A program made the position numbers and the translations under genes. A model generated the notes under the pieces. The model made no database searches, had not been told where the DNA came from, and saw only the letters and a program-made list of their open reading frames with translations. DNA of 64,000 nt from Crocinitomicaceae bacterium (GTDB taxonomy: Bacteria; Bacteroidota; Bacteroidia; Flavobacteriales_D; Parvicellaceae), in the NCBI GenBank assembly GCA_002723085.1, contig PBNK01000004.1, forward strand, positions 39,072-103,071, given 5' to 3'. Positions 7,363 to 15,348 of this stretch are shown here, piece after piece; within the stretch, counting starts at the first letter, position 1; each line of letters begins with the position of its first letter.

Positions 7363-10296
7363 TTAATCTAAATAGAATTTATTAAAAAACTTAATTTCAC
7401 CACAAGTGTTATCAGATATTCTAATAAAATAGATTCCAGATTTAATAGCATTTAAGTCAATTTGCTGTACAAAACTATTTAAATAGGAATGATGAATTTC
7501 TTTTCCATCTAAACTATAAATTGACAGACTTAAATCATTTTTTAAAATACTAAGGATATTTATGTTAAGAATTCCATTTAAAATATTAATACTTATGTCA
7601 TTGTTGTTAACTAAAGATGGCACAAAAGAAAAAGGATCGATGACAGTTATTGTTTTTTGAATTGTATTGGAACAAGTTCCAACACTATCACTGAAAGCTG
7701 ATAATTGAATAACATAAGATCCTGAAGTGCTATAATTATGTGTAGGATTATATAAATCTGATGAAACTCCATCACCAAAACTCCAATTATAATGAGTTGC
7801 TCCCGTTGAAATGTTTTTAAAATCAACTGTAGCTAAACCATTTGTATCTAATAAAAATGTATCCGAAAAAATTAAAAAGTCAGGTATTACTTCTTGAGGT
7901 TCAACAATAATTATTTCCTGATTTGTCAAAGCGCATGAACCAATATGATTAGTAGAAATATTATATATACCTGCATTTAATCCAGTAAATGAAATAGAAT
8001 CTTGATTTGCTGTAATTGAGCTAATAATTATTCCACTAGAATCTACTAAATTAAAATAATTCCCCTGTAAAGATGGGCCAGTAAGAGTAACTAACGAACT
8101 ACTATCTTGAAAACATGTTGAATTTGTTACATTAATGTCATAATCGACATTAATTTGTAATTTAAACCTTGGAGAAGGGGCTAAAGAATCTGAAGTGAAA
8201 GAATAAGAGCTATCAGTTCTTAAATCTGTAATTATACCATTATGTAAGTCTTCAAGTGTAAGACAAGATCCAATCATAAACTGAGGAAGACTTTCAAAAC
8301 TAAGAGTATAATCTCCATGAACATATTGTCCAGTCTTAACATCAAAATTCAAATCAACACTTTGATTATTATTTATACAAATTCTATCAATCAAATTGCT
8401 ATCATTATCAACAAAATATAAATTAGAAACATAATCAGGATAAGGAGATAATATTTTTGGCATTTCAAAAAGTGTATCATAATCCATTGAAAAGTTTGCA
8501 TCTGCATATACATATGCAAAATCATATGGAGCTACACTGTCATGTGAATGAATTCTTAATTTCAAAGGGTTATTAACTCCATTAGTTGATTTAACGAAGG
8601 TAGGATTACTAAAGATTGTTTGATCAACCTTAAATAAAATGCTTGTACCAGTAGTCTCTATAAGAAAACCCTGATTTTGGGAAATATGATCTGAATTTCC
8701 TTTAGAAATCCAACTTCCGCAACCAGAAGGACAACCGCCAACTCCAGAAAAAATCCAATAACCAGTTTGATTAACGGATGCATTATCATTATTTAATTCA
8801 TCATAATCCAAGGAAGCAGGATAAGGATTAGATATAACATTATATCCATTGCCAGCATTAGAAGTTGATATAGTAAAATCATCAAATTCAGGGGCCCTAG
8901 ATCCTCCATTTGACATAACAAGAGTTTTATTATCATCCCCATCATAAATAAGTGTTCCTGAACCACCTGAAATAGACTGATTAATTGAACTAACATTATT
9001 AAATCCATCAGTACTAGTATTATATGTTTTTACACTGTGGAACCCTCCACAGCCAGACAAAGTGTGATTATTTCCAGCTAATCCTCCTGTTATTCCACAA
9101 AAAACAAATTCATCATCAACATCATTTAATGTTGAACTTTTAATTGGTGAGCTTATCATTCTCCAACCATTTGATAAACCGCTTAAAAACCTATTTGAAG
9201 TAAATACACCTGAAGAATAAGAATAATCAGCACTTGCACTACTTACATCGACCATTCCTGCTTTATCATCAGTATTACTTTGCAAATTAACTGTTGATCC
9301 ATTTTGAGTAACGGTTCCATTAGTTGATTGCATAACATCAGAAATATTTAAAATCACATTAGACCCTAATGTCAAACCACTAGAGTTGTTTAAAATTAAT
9401 TGACTGATGTTCATTATATTTGATCCTGTTCCAGAAATTGCTTGTGGAGAACTACCATTAAAGTTCAAAGTAATAGATGTGGTATTTAATTCACTATTAT
9501 TTGATAAAACTAAATTACCTTTTATATCAATGTCTCTTGTAAAAGTATTATTAGCAGAAATTGATAAATTTCCATTAATAATAACATTAGTCCCACCTCC
9601 ATAACCACCAGATCCAAATGTATTGGCAGCATTTAATGCTACATTTTTATAAGAATCATCTGGAATGGGTAACTCTCCAGAAACATTTACTTCAATATCA
9701 CCATTTACAGATTCTAATGAATTAGTAAACTCAAGATCATTTAAAATAATTTTGCCACTATTTAAAACATAACAATCAGAACTATTGCTTTGTACCTTAT
9801 TGTTAAATGTTATGGTCTTACCCACTCTTATGTAAAGATCAGCTCCAGCACTTAATAAAACTGGTTTATCAAACGTAAAGTTCCCATCTAAATAGAAATA
9901 AGATCCATATTTAACTATACCAACATTAGAAAATGTCCCTGTTCCATCAATATCATTTGTATTCCCAGGTTCAATCCAGCCATTTTGAATTAGCCCATTG
10001 TTTTCAAAGGTTTTTCCTGTAGATATTCTAAGTTCATATCCATTATTATCTAACTCCAATGTCCCACCAACATTAACAATAAAATTGGCACACCTAGCGT
10101 ATTGTGTTTCAGAATTATCATGAGTAATTATATCTCCAGCTAATATAGTTACGTCATCAGAAGAAGTTGGAATGCCAACAGGGTTCCATGAATTAGCATT
10201 AAACCAATTGCCTCCACCAGTACCATTTGATTGATAAGAAATCCCCCAAAAAGAATTAACAAATAATAAAAAAATTAGTGTATGTGTGATTCTCAT
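7363..10296 (-). CDS. Large secreted protein with PKD domain and type IX secretion sorting domain
   Basis: A 977-residue exported protein. A Sec signal peptide (ITHTLIFLLFVNSFWGIS) is followed by a beta-helix-like, Asn/Gly/Ser-rich region with recurring NNSG and GSN stretches over roughly residues 20-350. A PKD domain carries YNWSFGDG at about 830-890. The end is a T9SS type A sorting domain (about 905-977) with SIYSLDGKEI and LKSG-like NAIKSGIYFIRIS. The protein should cross the outer membrane through T9SS and be anchored on the cell surface or released. It is encoded inside the glycan operon, between the Wzc-like kinase and the glycosyltransferase, an unusual position discussed in the findings. 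Confidence 0.88.
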   Translation of the reverse strand: MRITHTLIFLLFVNSFWGISYQSNGTGGGNWFNANSWNPVGIPTSSDDVTILAGDIITHDNSETQYARCANFIVNVGGTLELDNNGYELRISTGKTFENNGLIQNGWIEPGNTNDIDGTGTFSNVGIVKYGSYFYLDGNFTFDKPVLLSAGADLYIRVGKTITFNNKVQSNSSDCYVLNSGKIILNDLEFTNSLESVNGDIEVNVSGELPIPDDSYKNVALNAANTFGSGGYGGGTNVIINGNLSISANNTFTRDIDIKGNLVLSNNSELNTTSITLNFNGSSPQAISGTGSNIMNISQLILNNSSGLTLGSNVILNISDVMQSTNGTVTQNGSTVNLQSNTDDKAGMVDVSSASADYSYSSGVFTSNRFLSGLSNGWRMISSPIKSSTLNDVDDEFVFCGITGGLAGNNHTLSGCGGFHSVKTYNTSTDGFNNVSSINQSISGGSGTLIYDGDDNKTLVMSNGGSRAPEFDDFTISTSNAGNGYNVISNPYPASLDYDELNNDNASVNQTGYWIFSGVGGCPSGCGSWISKGNSDHISQNQGFLIETTGTSILFKVDQTIFSNPTFVKSTNGVNNPLKLRIHSHDSVAPYDFAYVYADANFSMDYDTLFEMPKILSPYPDYVSNLYFVDNDSNLIDRICINNNQSVDLNFDVKTGQYVHGDYTLSFESLPQFMIGSCLTLEDLHNGIITDLRTDSSYSFTSDSLAPSPRFKLQINVDYDINVTNSTCFQDSSSLVTLTGPSLQGNYFNLVDSSGIIISSITANQDSISFTGLNAGIYNISTNHIGSCALTNQEIIIVEPQEVIPDFLIFSDTFLLDTNGLATVDFKNISTGATHYNWSFGDGVSSDLYNPTHNYSTSGSYVIQLSAFSDSVGTCSNTIQKTITVIDPFSFVPSLVNNNDISINILNGILNINILSILKNDLSLSIYSLDGKEIHHSYLNSFVQQIDLNAIKSGIYFIRISDNTCGEIKFFNKFYLD

Positions 10297-10307
10297 ATTA
10301 ATTTAAT

Positions 10308-12692
10308 TTAGTTATTTTTAACTTTTTCTCCATATCCATATCCATATCCATATCCATATCCATATCCATATCCATATCCGTATCCATATCCATATTTTCC
10401 ATAATAATATTTCCATCTGCTATTTTTGATAGAATTTAAAATTAAGCCACTGCTATTAATTTTAGATTTCTGAATAATCTCTTCTAAAAACTTTAATCCT
10501 TTTTTGTTTGCGAATTTTGTATTCATAACAAACAAAGAATGATCAACTAGAGAAGACAAAACCAGAGCATCCGTTATATAACCAATTGGTGGAGTATCAA
10601 TAAAAAGCAAATCATATTTTTTTTCTGCATAATTAATTAATTCAATTACCCTATTTGACATAACCAATTCTGAAGGATTTGGGGGAACTGGACCACTAGT
10701 AATTACATCTAAATTCTCTTCAATATTCACATTAGATGAATCAAAAGAAGATTTTAGAGATAAATTTGTTGAGTTTCCTTTTTCATTTGATAAGTCTAAA
10801 ACCTTATGAACTTTGGGTTTGTGCATATCAAAATCAACAACTAAAACTTTTTTACCTGATGACGCAAAAATTCTAGCAAGGTTTAAAGTTGTAAATGTTT
10901 TACCTTCTCCTGGGTGAATTGAAGTAATCAAAAATGATTTTAAATTAACATTATCCTTTTTTTCTTTTGAAAGAAGAAAATTAATGGCCGTTCTAATAGA
11001 CCTTAATGATTCAACAAAATGGTCTTTCGATCTAATTTTAATGTCCATTAAATTTTTTTCATCTTTTAATAAAGAAACTCCTCCCAAAACTGGAACAATA
11101 GTGTTTTCTGCTAATTCTCTAACATTTTGATATTTTTCAAAAAATATTTTTTTTATTATTGAAATCAAAATTGAAAATAAAAAACCTAAGCTTATAAAAA
11201 TATAAACATTAGAATTTGACTTCCCTCCTACAAGACCAATTGTTCTTGCTTTTTCAATAATTTTAGTTTGAGGAACAATACCAGATTTAGCTATATAAGT
11301 ATTGGCTCTTTTTTCTAACAAAAACTCATATAATTTTTCATTTACCTCTAATTTACGTTGAATAGTAACTAAATCTCTTTCAGAAATTGGTATTTTTTTC
11401 ACCAGAGATTTGAAATGATTTATTTCAAGTTCTTCAGATATAATTTCATCTTTAATTGCGTTAATTAAATTTTCAATATAATCTAAAAGTTCTTTTCTAT
11501 TATTTATTATTGATTCTTGAGATCTGTTTAATTCTTGATGACCCTGTTTATAATCGTGCTTTAATTCAGCATATTTTAATTGTAATTTATAAAATTCAGA
11601 AATTTTATCAGATAAAATTTTATCATTTCCATTTATATATAATGATGGAGGTATAATCTTTTCGTCTTTAGTATTGAGAATAGATACTTTCAAACTTTCA
11701 TAAGACTTTAACCTTATATTTAACTCACGTTTTTTTGACTCATGTAACATTAAAGACTGAAAATACTTTTCTGATTCTTTATCAACATCAAGAATGCCTT
11801 TTTTATTCCTCAAGTTTTGAAGATCATCTCCAATGGAGTCAATTACTCTTACTACATCCTCCAATTGATAATTAATATAAGTAAGCGTATTTTCATTAAT
11901 ATGAAACTGATTTTCAAGAGTGTAATTTATGTATTCATTAGCTAAAGTATCTAAAATAATTCTTGACCTATTTGGAATCTCATCAATCAAGTTAACAGTT
12001 AGTAAGGATGTATAATCAACATTTTCAACCGTTAAATTTGATATAATTTTATTTACCCAAAAATCATCATTATGAAAAATTACTTGATAATTAATTGAAG
12101 ATAGTTCTGATTTGTCATTATCTGAATAGTTTAAAAGAGATGTATTTATTGAATAGTGAATATTTGTTTCCAAAGAATCAAATGAGTGGACAAAAACTTG
12201 TTCTTTACCATCTAAAATAAAATTAAGTTCATATTTCTTATTGTCTAGTATTCTAAAACCAATAGGAAGTTCAAAAATATTGGAATTAAAAATATCAACA
12301 TCAATTTTAAATGGAAGACCTTCAAAAAACTCTTTGGTATTTAATCTTCCAACAATGTAATATGAACACTGTAAATCAAGCTTGTTTAAAACGTTTTTAA
12401 TCATATCATAAGAACTAATTATTCTAATTTGATTAGCTACATCCCCATAATAATTATAAAAACCAAGATTAGAGTATAACCCTTCTTGATAATCATATAC
12501 ATCATTTGATTTTAATAAAATTTCAATTTTAGTTTGGTGTTTTGCAATTTGTTTATGATTAAATAGTAATCCAAAAAATAAAAAAATTGGGACTATGATA
12601 ACAAAAACATACCAATTTTTTTTGATTGCTTGAAATAACCAAACGATGTCATTTGTACTTATAATATTTCCAGGTTTTTTCAAATCTGACAT
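10308..12692 (-). CDS. Wzc-like polysaccharide co-polymerase and tyrosine autokinase
   Basis: A 794-residue inner-membrane protein. The N-terminal Wzz-type chain-length domain lies between membrane helices near residues 28-46 and 490-512, with a coiled-coil stretch in between. The C-terminal BY-kinase has Walker A SIHPGEGKTFTTLNLA near 590, Walker A' VVDFDMHKPK, and Walker B LLFIDTPP. The tail is YYYGK followed by eleven Tyr-Gly dipeptides, a tyrosine cluster that would be autophosphorylated. Such proteins control polymer length and export of capsule or exopolysaccharide. It is the first gene of the minus-strand glycan operon and is divergent from the exosortase locus. Proposed symbol would be wzc, but only family membership is certain. 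Confidence 0.92.
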   Translation of the reverse strand: MSDLKKPGNIISTNDIVWLFQAIKKNWYVFVIIVPIFLFFGLLFNHKQIAKHQTKIEILLKSNDVYDYQEGLYSNLGFYNYYGDVANQIRIISSYDMIKNVLNKLDLQCSYYIVGRLNTKEFFEGLPFKIDVDIFNSNIFELPIGFRILDNKKYELNFILDGKEQVFVHSFDSLETNIHYSINTSLLNYSDNDKSELSSINYQVIFHNDDFWVNKIISNLTVENVDYTSLLTVNLIDEIPNRSRIILDTLANEYINYTLENQFHINENTLTYINYQLEDVVRVIDSIGDDLQNLRNKKGILDVDKESEKYFQSLMLHESKKRELNIRLKSYESLKVSILNTKDEKIIPPSLYINGNDKILSDKISEFYKLQLKYAELKHDYKQGHQELNRSQESIINNRKELLDYIENLINAIKDEIISEELEINHFKSLVKKIPISERDLVTIQRKLEVNEKLYEFLLEKRANTYIAKSGIVPQTKIIEKARTIGLVGGKSNSNVYIFISLGFLFSILISIIKKIFFEKYQNVRELAENTIVPVLGGVSLLKDEKNLMDIKIRSKDHFVESLRSIRTAINFLLSKEKKDNVNLKSFLITSIHPGEGKTFTTLNLARIFASSGKKVLVVDFDMHKPKVHKVLDLSNEKGNSTNLSLKSSFDSSNVNIEENLDVITSGPVPPNPSELVMSNRVIELINYAEKKYDLLFIDTPPIGYITDALVLSSLVDHSLFVMNTKFANKKGLKFLEEIIQKSKINSSGLILNSIKNSRWKYYYGKYGYGYGYGYGYGYGYGYGYGYGEKVKNN
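10329..10394 (-). repeat. Hexanucleotide tandem repeat encoding a (Tyr-Gly)11 tail
   Basis: Eleven consecutive 6-base units (catatc on the plus strand) with one base change at position 10380. They encode eleven Tyr-Gly pairs just before the C-terminal EKVKNN of the Wzc-like kinase. Because the unit is a multiple of three, gain or loss of units would change the number of tail tyrosines without breaking the frame. Confidence 0.95.
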
Positions 12693-12763
12693 TTGATTTT
12701 CAACTTTTTACATGCAAATATCGAATTTTAAGTAAATATTATACTCAAAATAAATTAAAAACA

Positions 12764-12771
12764 TATTTTTG
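12764..12771 (+). promoter_or_regulatory. Possible Bacteroidota -7 box for the exosortase locus
   Basis: The sequence TATTTTTG fits the TAnnTTTG consensus of the Bacteroidota primary sigma factor and ends 10 bases before the ATG of the PID-CTERM-like gene. A clear TTG element 17-23 bases upstream was not found. If used, the transcript leader would be only about 5 bases, so this call is tentative. On the opposite strand GATATTTG (12715-12722) is a one-mismatch candidate for the glycan operon. Confidence 0.4.
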
Positions 12772-12781
12772 AGATGTTTTT

Positions 12782-12967
12782 ATGGCAAATAAATTAATAT
12801 TAATTTTTGTTTTTACAGCAATTTCTCTTTGCGTATTCGGTCAAGGTATACCTCCAGGTGCTCCATGTTGGCCTCCGCCATGTGTGCCAATTGATGGTGG
12901 TTTGTCAATTTTTATTGTACTAGCTGCTTTCTTTGGTTATAAATTATCATTTAAACCAAAAAATTAA
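12782..12967 (+). CDS. Mini exported protein with PID-CTERM-like exosortase sorting tail
   Basis: A 61-residue protein with three visible parts. Residues 1-20 are a signal peptide (ANKLILIFVFTAISLCVFG). Residues 21-36 are a Pro/Gly-rich segment with two cysteines (GAPCWPPPC). Residues 37-61 are VPIDGGLSIFIVL plus more hydrophobic residues, then the basic end KLSFKPKN. A short motif, one membrane helix and a basic tail form the layout of exosortase substrates. VPIDGG followed by a hydrophobic helix is the pattern known in many Bacteroidota mini-proteins as PID-CTERM. Only about 16-20 residues would remain after cutting at both ends. The gene stop is 1 base from a TTG start of the exosortase gene, so the pair is surely co-transcribed. 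Function of the mature piece is unknown. Confidence 0.75.
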   Translation: MANKLILIFVFTAISLCVFGQGIPPGAPCWPPPCVPIDGGLSIFIVLAAFFGYKLSFKPKN

Positions 12968-12968
12968 T

Positions 12969-13532
12969 TTGAGAAAATTAATTATATCATCCATTCATCC
13001 TGCAGCAAAGTTTATTCTATTATTTCTAATAGGTTTAATTATTTGGTTTACATTTTACCACTTTCTATATAAGATTGATTTGTTTTATGGAGATTCACAA
13101 AATACTCTATTGGGCTTTTCTAAATTATTAGGTCATCAATCAAATTTCATTTTGGAAATATTAGGCATCAACACAATTTTAGAAATTAATGGAGAAATGG
13201 TTGTAACAAAATTAGTTGATTATCCATATAATCATGGTGTTTGGATAGGAGAACCCTGCAATGGAATCAAAATTTTTGGAGTGTTTTCTATTTTCATTAT
13301 TTGTTTTCAAGGGAAAATTTTAAATAAAGTTTGGTTTATATTATTTGGCATTTTAATACTACATATTCTTAATGTAATTAGGATTGCTACCTTAACCTAC
13401 ATTGCTGCTGTTCAACCTTTATGGCTAAATTTTAACCACAATATTACATTTCAAGTCATTATATATGGAGCAATGGGTGCTCTATGGTTAATATGGATTA
13501 AAAAACTATCTAAAACTGAAAAATCAAACTAA
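12969..13532 (+). CDS. Exosortase/archaeosortase-family protein, XrtF-like
   Basis: A ~187-residue integral membrane cysteine protease/transpeptidase. The catalytic cysteine lies in GVWIGEPCNGIKIFG, the arginine in LNVIRIATL, and the third conserved position in the FNHN segment just before the last helix. These are the three conserved exosortase sites. Spacing and sequence resemble XrtF of flavobacteria. No ATG is well placed. TTG at 12969, 1 base after the upstream stop, gives LRKLIISSIHP and a proper first helix; TTG at 12933 is an alternative that overlaps the upstream gene. The expected role is to cut and possibly transfer proteins bearing a C-terminal sorting tail, and the neighbour at 12782 is the obvious candidate substrate. 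Confidence 0.85.
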   Translation: MRKLIISSIHPAAKFILLFLIGLIIWFTFYHFLYKIDLFYGDSQNTLLGFSKLLGHQSNFILEILGINTILEINGEMVVTKLVDYPYNHGVWIGEPCNGIKIFGVFSIFIICFQGKILNKVWFILFGILILHILNVIRIATLTYIAAVQPLWLNFNHNITFQVIIYGAMGALWLIWIKKLSKTEKSN

Positions 13533-14028
13533 ATATATTATTCCATGCTTAATTATCTTATGCTCGGTATCTTTTGATTTTTTGAGAGATTATTTTTTTG
13601 TAAATGCAAATTTTAAATTAAATTATCTAAACCATTTAAGCAAAGGAAATTTAAATGTTGTTAATTATACAGACTCTGGTTTTGAATATTTATTTAATTC
13701 TCTAAATAAGGAGGCATTAATAAATTTAAAGTGGGGAATGTCTTTATTTTATTGCCTAATCTTTTATTTCATCGGGCTATTATTCGCTTATATTTATTTG
13801 GCTAAACATAATTTTAAGCTTTTTTTTAAATTAAAATCATCTGGATTAATATTATTAATTTTTATAGCTATTATTTTTCACTTATTGAGCTATTATTCTA
13901 TTGGAGATTACAAATATAATTTATACTATATTTCTCTAGAATTTAGTCATTTTGCTCAGTCTTCATTGTTTCCACTAGTTTTTTTGATTGTTTTTTATGC
14001 TTATACAAGTTTAAATTCTTCATCCTAA
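13516..14028 (+). CDS. Exosortase F system-associated membrane protein (probable)
   Basis: A membrane protein of about 170 residues. The reading frame is open back to 13492, and the translated N-terminus (KYIIPCLIILCSVSFDF) is clearly a membrane helix. The TTG at 13582 therefore starts too late, and CTG at 13516 (17 bases inside the exosortase gene) is a better start. Next come RDYFFVNANFKLNYLNHL, then three more hydrophobic segments. The short protein after XrtF in flavobacteria has this layout, including the YFF...FKLNYL-type region after helix 1. Overlap with the exosortase gene implies translational coupling. It has no catalytic motif; a scaffold or chaperone role for the exosortase is inference. 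Confidence 0.6.
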   Translation: MKNQTKYIIPCLIILCSVSFDFLRDYFFVNANFKLNYLNHLSKGNLNVVNYTDSGFEYLFNSLNKEALINLKWGMSLFYCLIFYFIGLLFAYIYLAKHNFKLFFKLKSSGLILLIFIAIIFHLLSYYSIGDYKYNLYYISLEFSHFAQSSLFPLVFLIVFYAYTSLNSSS

Positions 14029-14032
14029 ATAC

Positions 14033-14040
14033 TAAATTTG
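14033..14040 (+). promoter_or_regulatory. Likely -7 promoter box for glyA
   Basis: TAAATTTG matches TAnnTTTG and ends 25 bases before the glyA ATG, giving a leader of roughly 20 bases. No convincing -33 TTG was found at the right distance. It lies just after the stop of the exosortase-associated gene, so glyA is probably transcribed independently. Confidence 0.45.
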
Positions 14041-14065
14041 TTTTTTTAACTTTTATACGTAATAA

Positions 14066-15346
14066 ATGTACAACGACAATGAACTTTTTGATTTAATTAA
14101 AAAAGAACACCATAGACAAACAAATGGCATCGAATTAATAGCTTCTGAAAATTACGCTAGTGAAAGAGTTATGAGTGCTTCAGGATCTATTTTAACTAAT
14201 AAATATGCAGAAGGTCTTCCGAACAAAAGATATTATGGTGGTTGTGAAGTAGTGGATAAAATTGAACTATTAGCTATAGATCGATTAAAAACGCTTTTTG
14301 GGGCAGAATGGGCAAATGTTCAACCTCACTCTGGTTCTCAAGCTAATGCTGCGGTAATGCTTGCCTGTTTAAAACCGGGTGACAAAATACTTGGATTTGA
14401 TTTATCTCATGGAGGTCATTTAACTCACGGTTCTCCTGTTAATTTTTCTGGCAAACTTTACGAATCACATTTTTATGGAGTTGAAAAAAACTCAGGTGAA
14501 ATTGACTATGATAAGGTTAAAAAGCAAGCGCTTGAAGTCAAACCAAAATTATTAATTTGTGGGGCTTCTGCTTACTCAAGAGATTGGGATTATAAATTAC
14601 TTAGAGAAATTGCTAATGAAGTAAACGCATTGCTTTTGGCTGACATTTCACATCCAGCAGGACTTATAGCATCTGGAATTTTGAACAATCCTATTCCTTA
14701 TTGTCACATTGTAACCACAACTACTCACAAAACATTAAGAGGTCCTAGAGGTGGAGTAATTATGATTGGTAAAGATTTTGACAATCCATGGAATTTAAAA
14801 TTTAAATCTGGTAAATTAAAAAGCTTTTCTTCTTTAATTGATGGAGCAGTTTTTCCAGGAACTCAAGGTGGCCCATTAGAACATACAATTGCTGCAAAAG
14901 CAATTGCTTTTAAAGAAGCACAACAACCTGAATTTAAAAACTATTGTAAAAACGTATTAGATAATTCTCAATTAATGGCCAAAGAATTGATAAACAAAGG
15001 ATATCAAATAATTTCTGGAGGAACAGACAATCATTGTATTTTAATAGATTTAAGAAATAAAAACATTTCCGGTAAAGATGCAGAAATCACTCTTGGGAAA
15101 TCTGATATTACAGTAAATAAAAACATGGTTCCATTTGACACAGAATCACCGTTTGTCACTAGCGGAATCCGAATAGGCACTGCAGCAATAACAACAAGAG
15201 GAGTTTCAGAAAACGATATATTAACTATAGCCAATCTAATTGACCAAAGCATTTCAAACTTTGATAATGAATCAGAACTAAATAAAATTAAAAATCAGGT
15301 AAATGAACTAATGAGTTCAAAACCTTTATTTCATTGGAATCAGTAA
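14066..15346 (+). CDS. glyA: Serine hydroxymethyltransferase
   Basis: A 426-residue PLP enzyme that interconverts serine and glycine and charges tetrahydrofolate with a one-carbon unit. The N-terminal region has the family hallmark [11 protein letters not shown]. The PLP lysine is K222 in [14 protein letters not shown], and QPHSGSQAN binds cofactor. Length is normal for bacterial GlyA. It is followed 2 bases later by fahA on the same strand, an order I recall in other flavobacteria. The protein is cytosolic and should act as a dimer. Confidence 0.97.
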   Translation: MYNDNELFDLIKKEHHRQTNGIELIASENYASERVMSASGSILTNKYAEGLPNKRYYGGCEVVDKIELLAIDRLKTLFGAEWANVQPHSGSQANAAVMLACLKPGDKILGFDLSHGGHLTHGSPVNFSGKLYESHFYGVEKNSGEIDYDKVKKQALEVKPKLLICGASAYSRDWDYKLLREIANEVNALLLADISHPAGLIASGILNNPIPYCHIVTTTTHKTLRGPRGGVIMIGKDFDNPWNLKFKSGKLKSFSSLIDGAVFPGTQGGPLEHTIAAKAIAFKEAQQPEFKNYCKNVLDNSQLMAKELINKGYQIISGGTDNHCILIDLRNKNISGKDAEITLGKSDITVNKNMVPFDTESPFVTSGIRIGTAAITTRGVSENDILTIANLIDQSISNFDNESELNKIKNQVNELMSSKPLFHWNQ

Positions 15347-15348
15347 TT

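Noticed and set aside
8793..9008. 71-codon minus-strand frame within the T9SS cargo gene
   Set aside because: It is a shifted frame of the cargo gene's Asn/Ser-rich part with Leu/Met-rich low-complexity product and no start context.
10329..10402. Short direct repeats (catatc) that might look like a CRISPR or satellite array
   Set aside because: The units have no spacers, lie wholly inside the wzc-like gene, and encode a Tyr-Gly tail.
12693..12781. Riboswitch or structured leader between the divergent operons
   Set aside because: Only 89 AT-rich bases with no visible stem-loop or conserved aptamer pattern.
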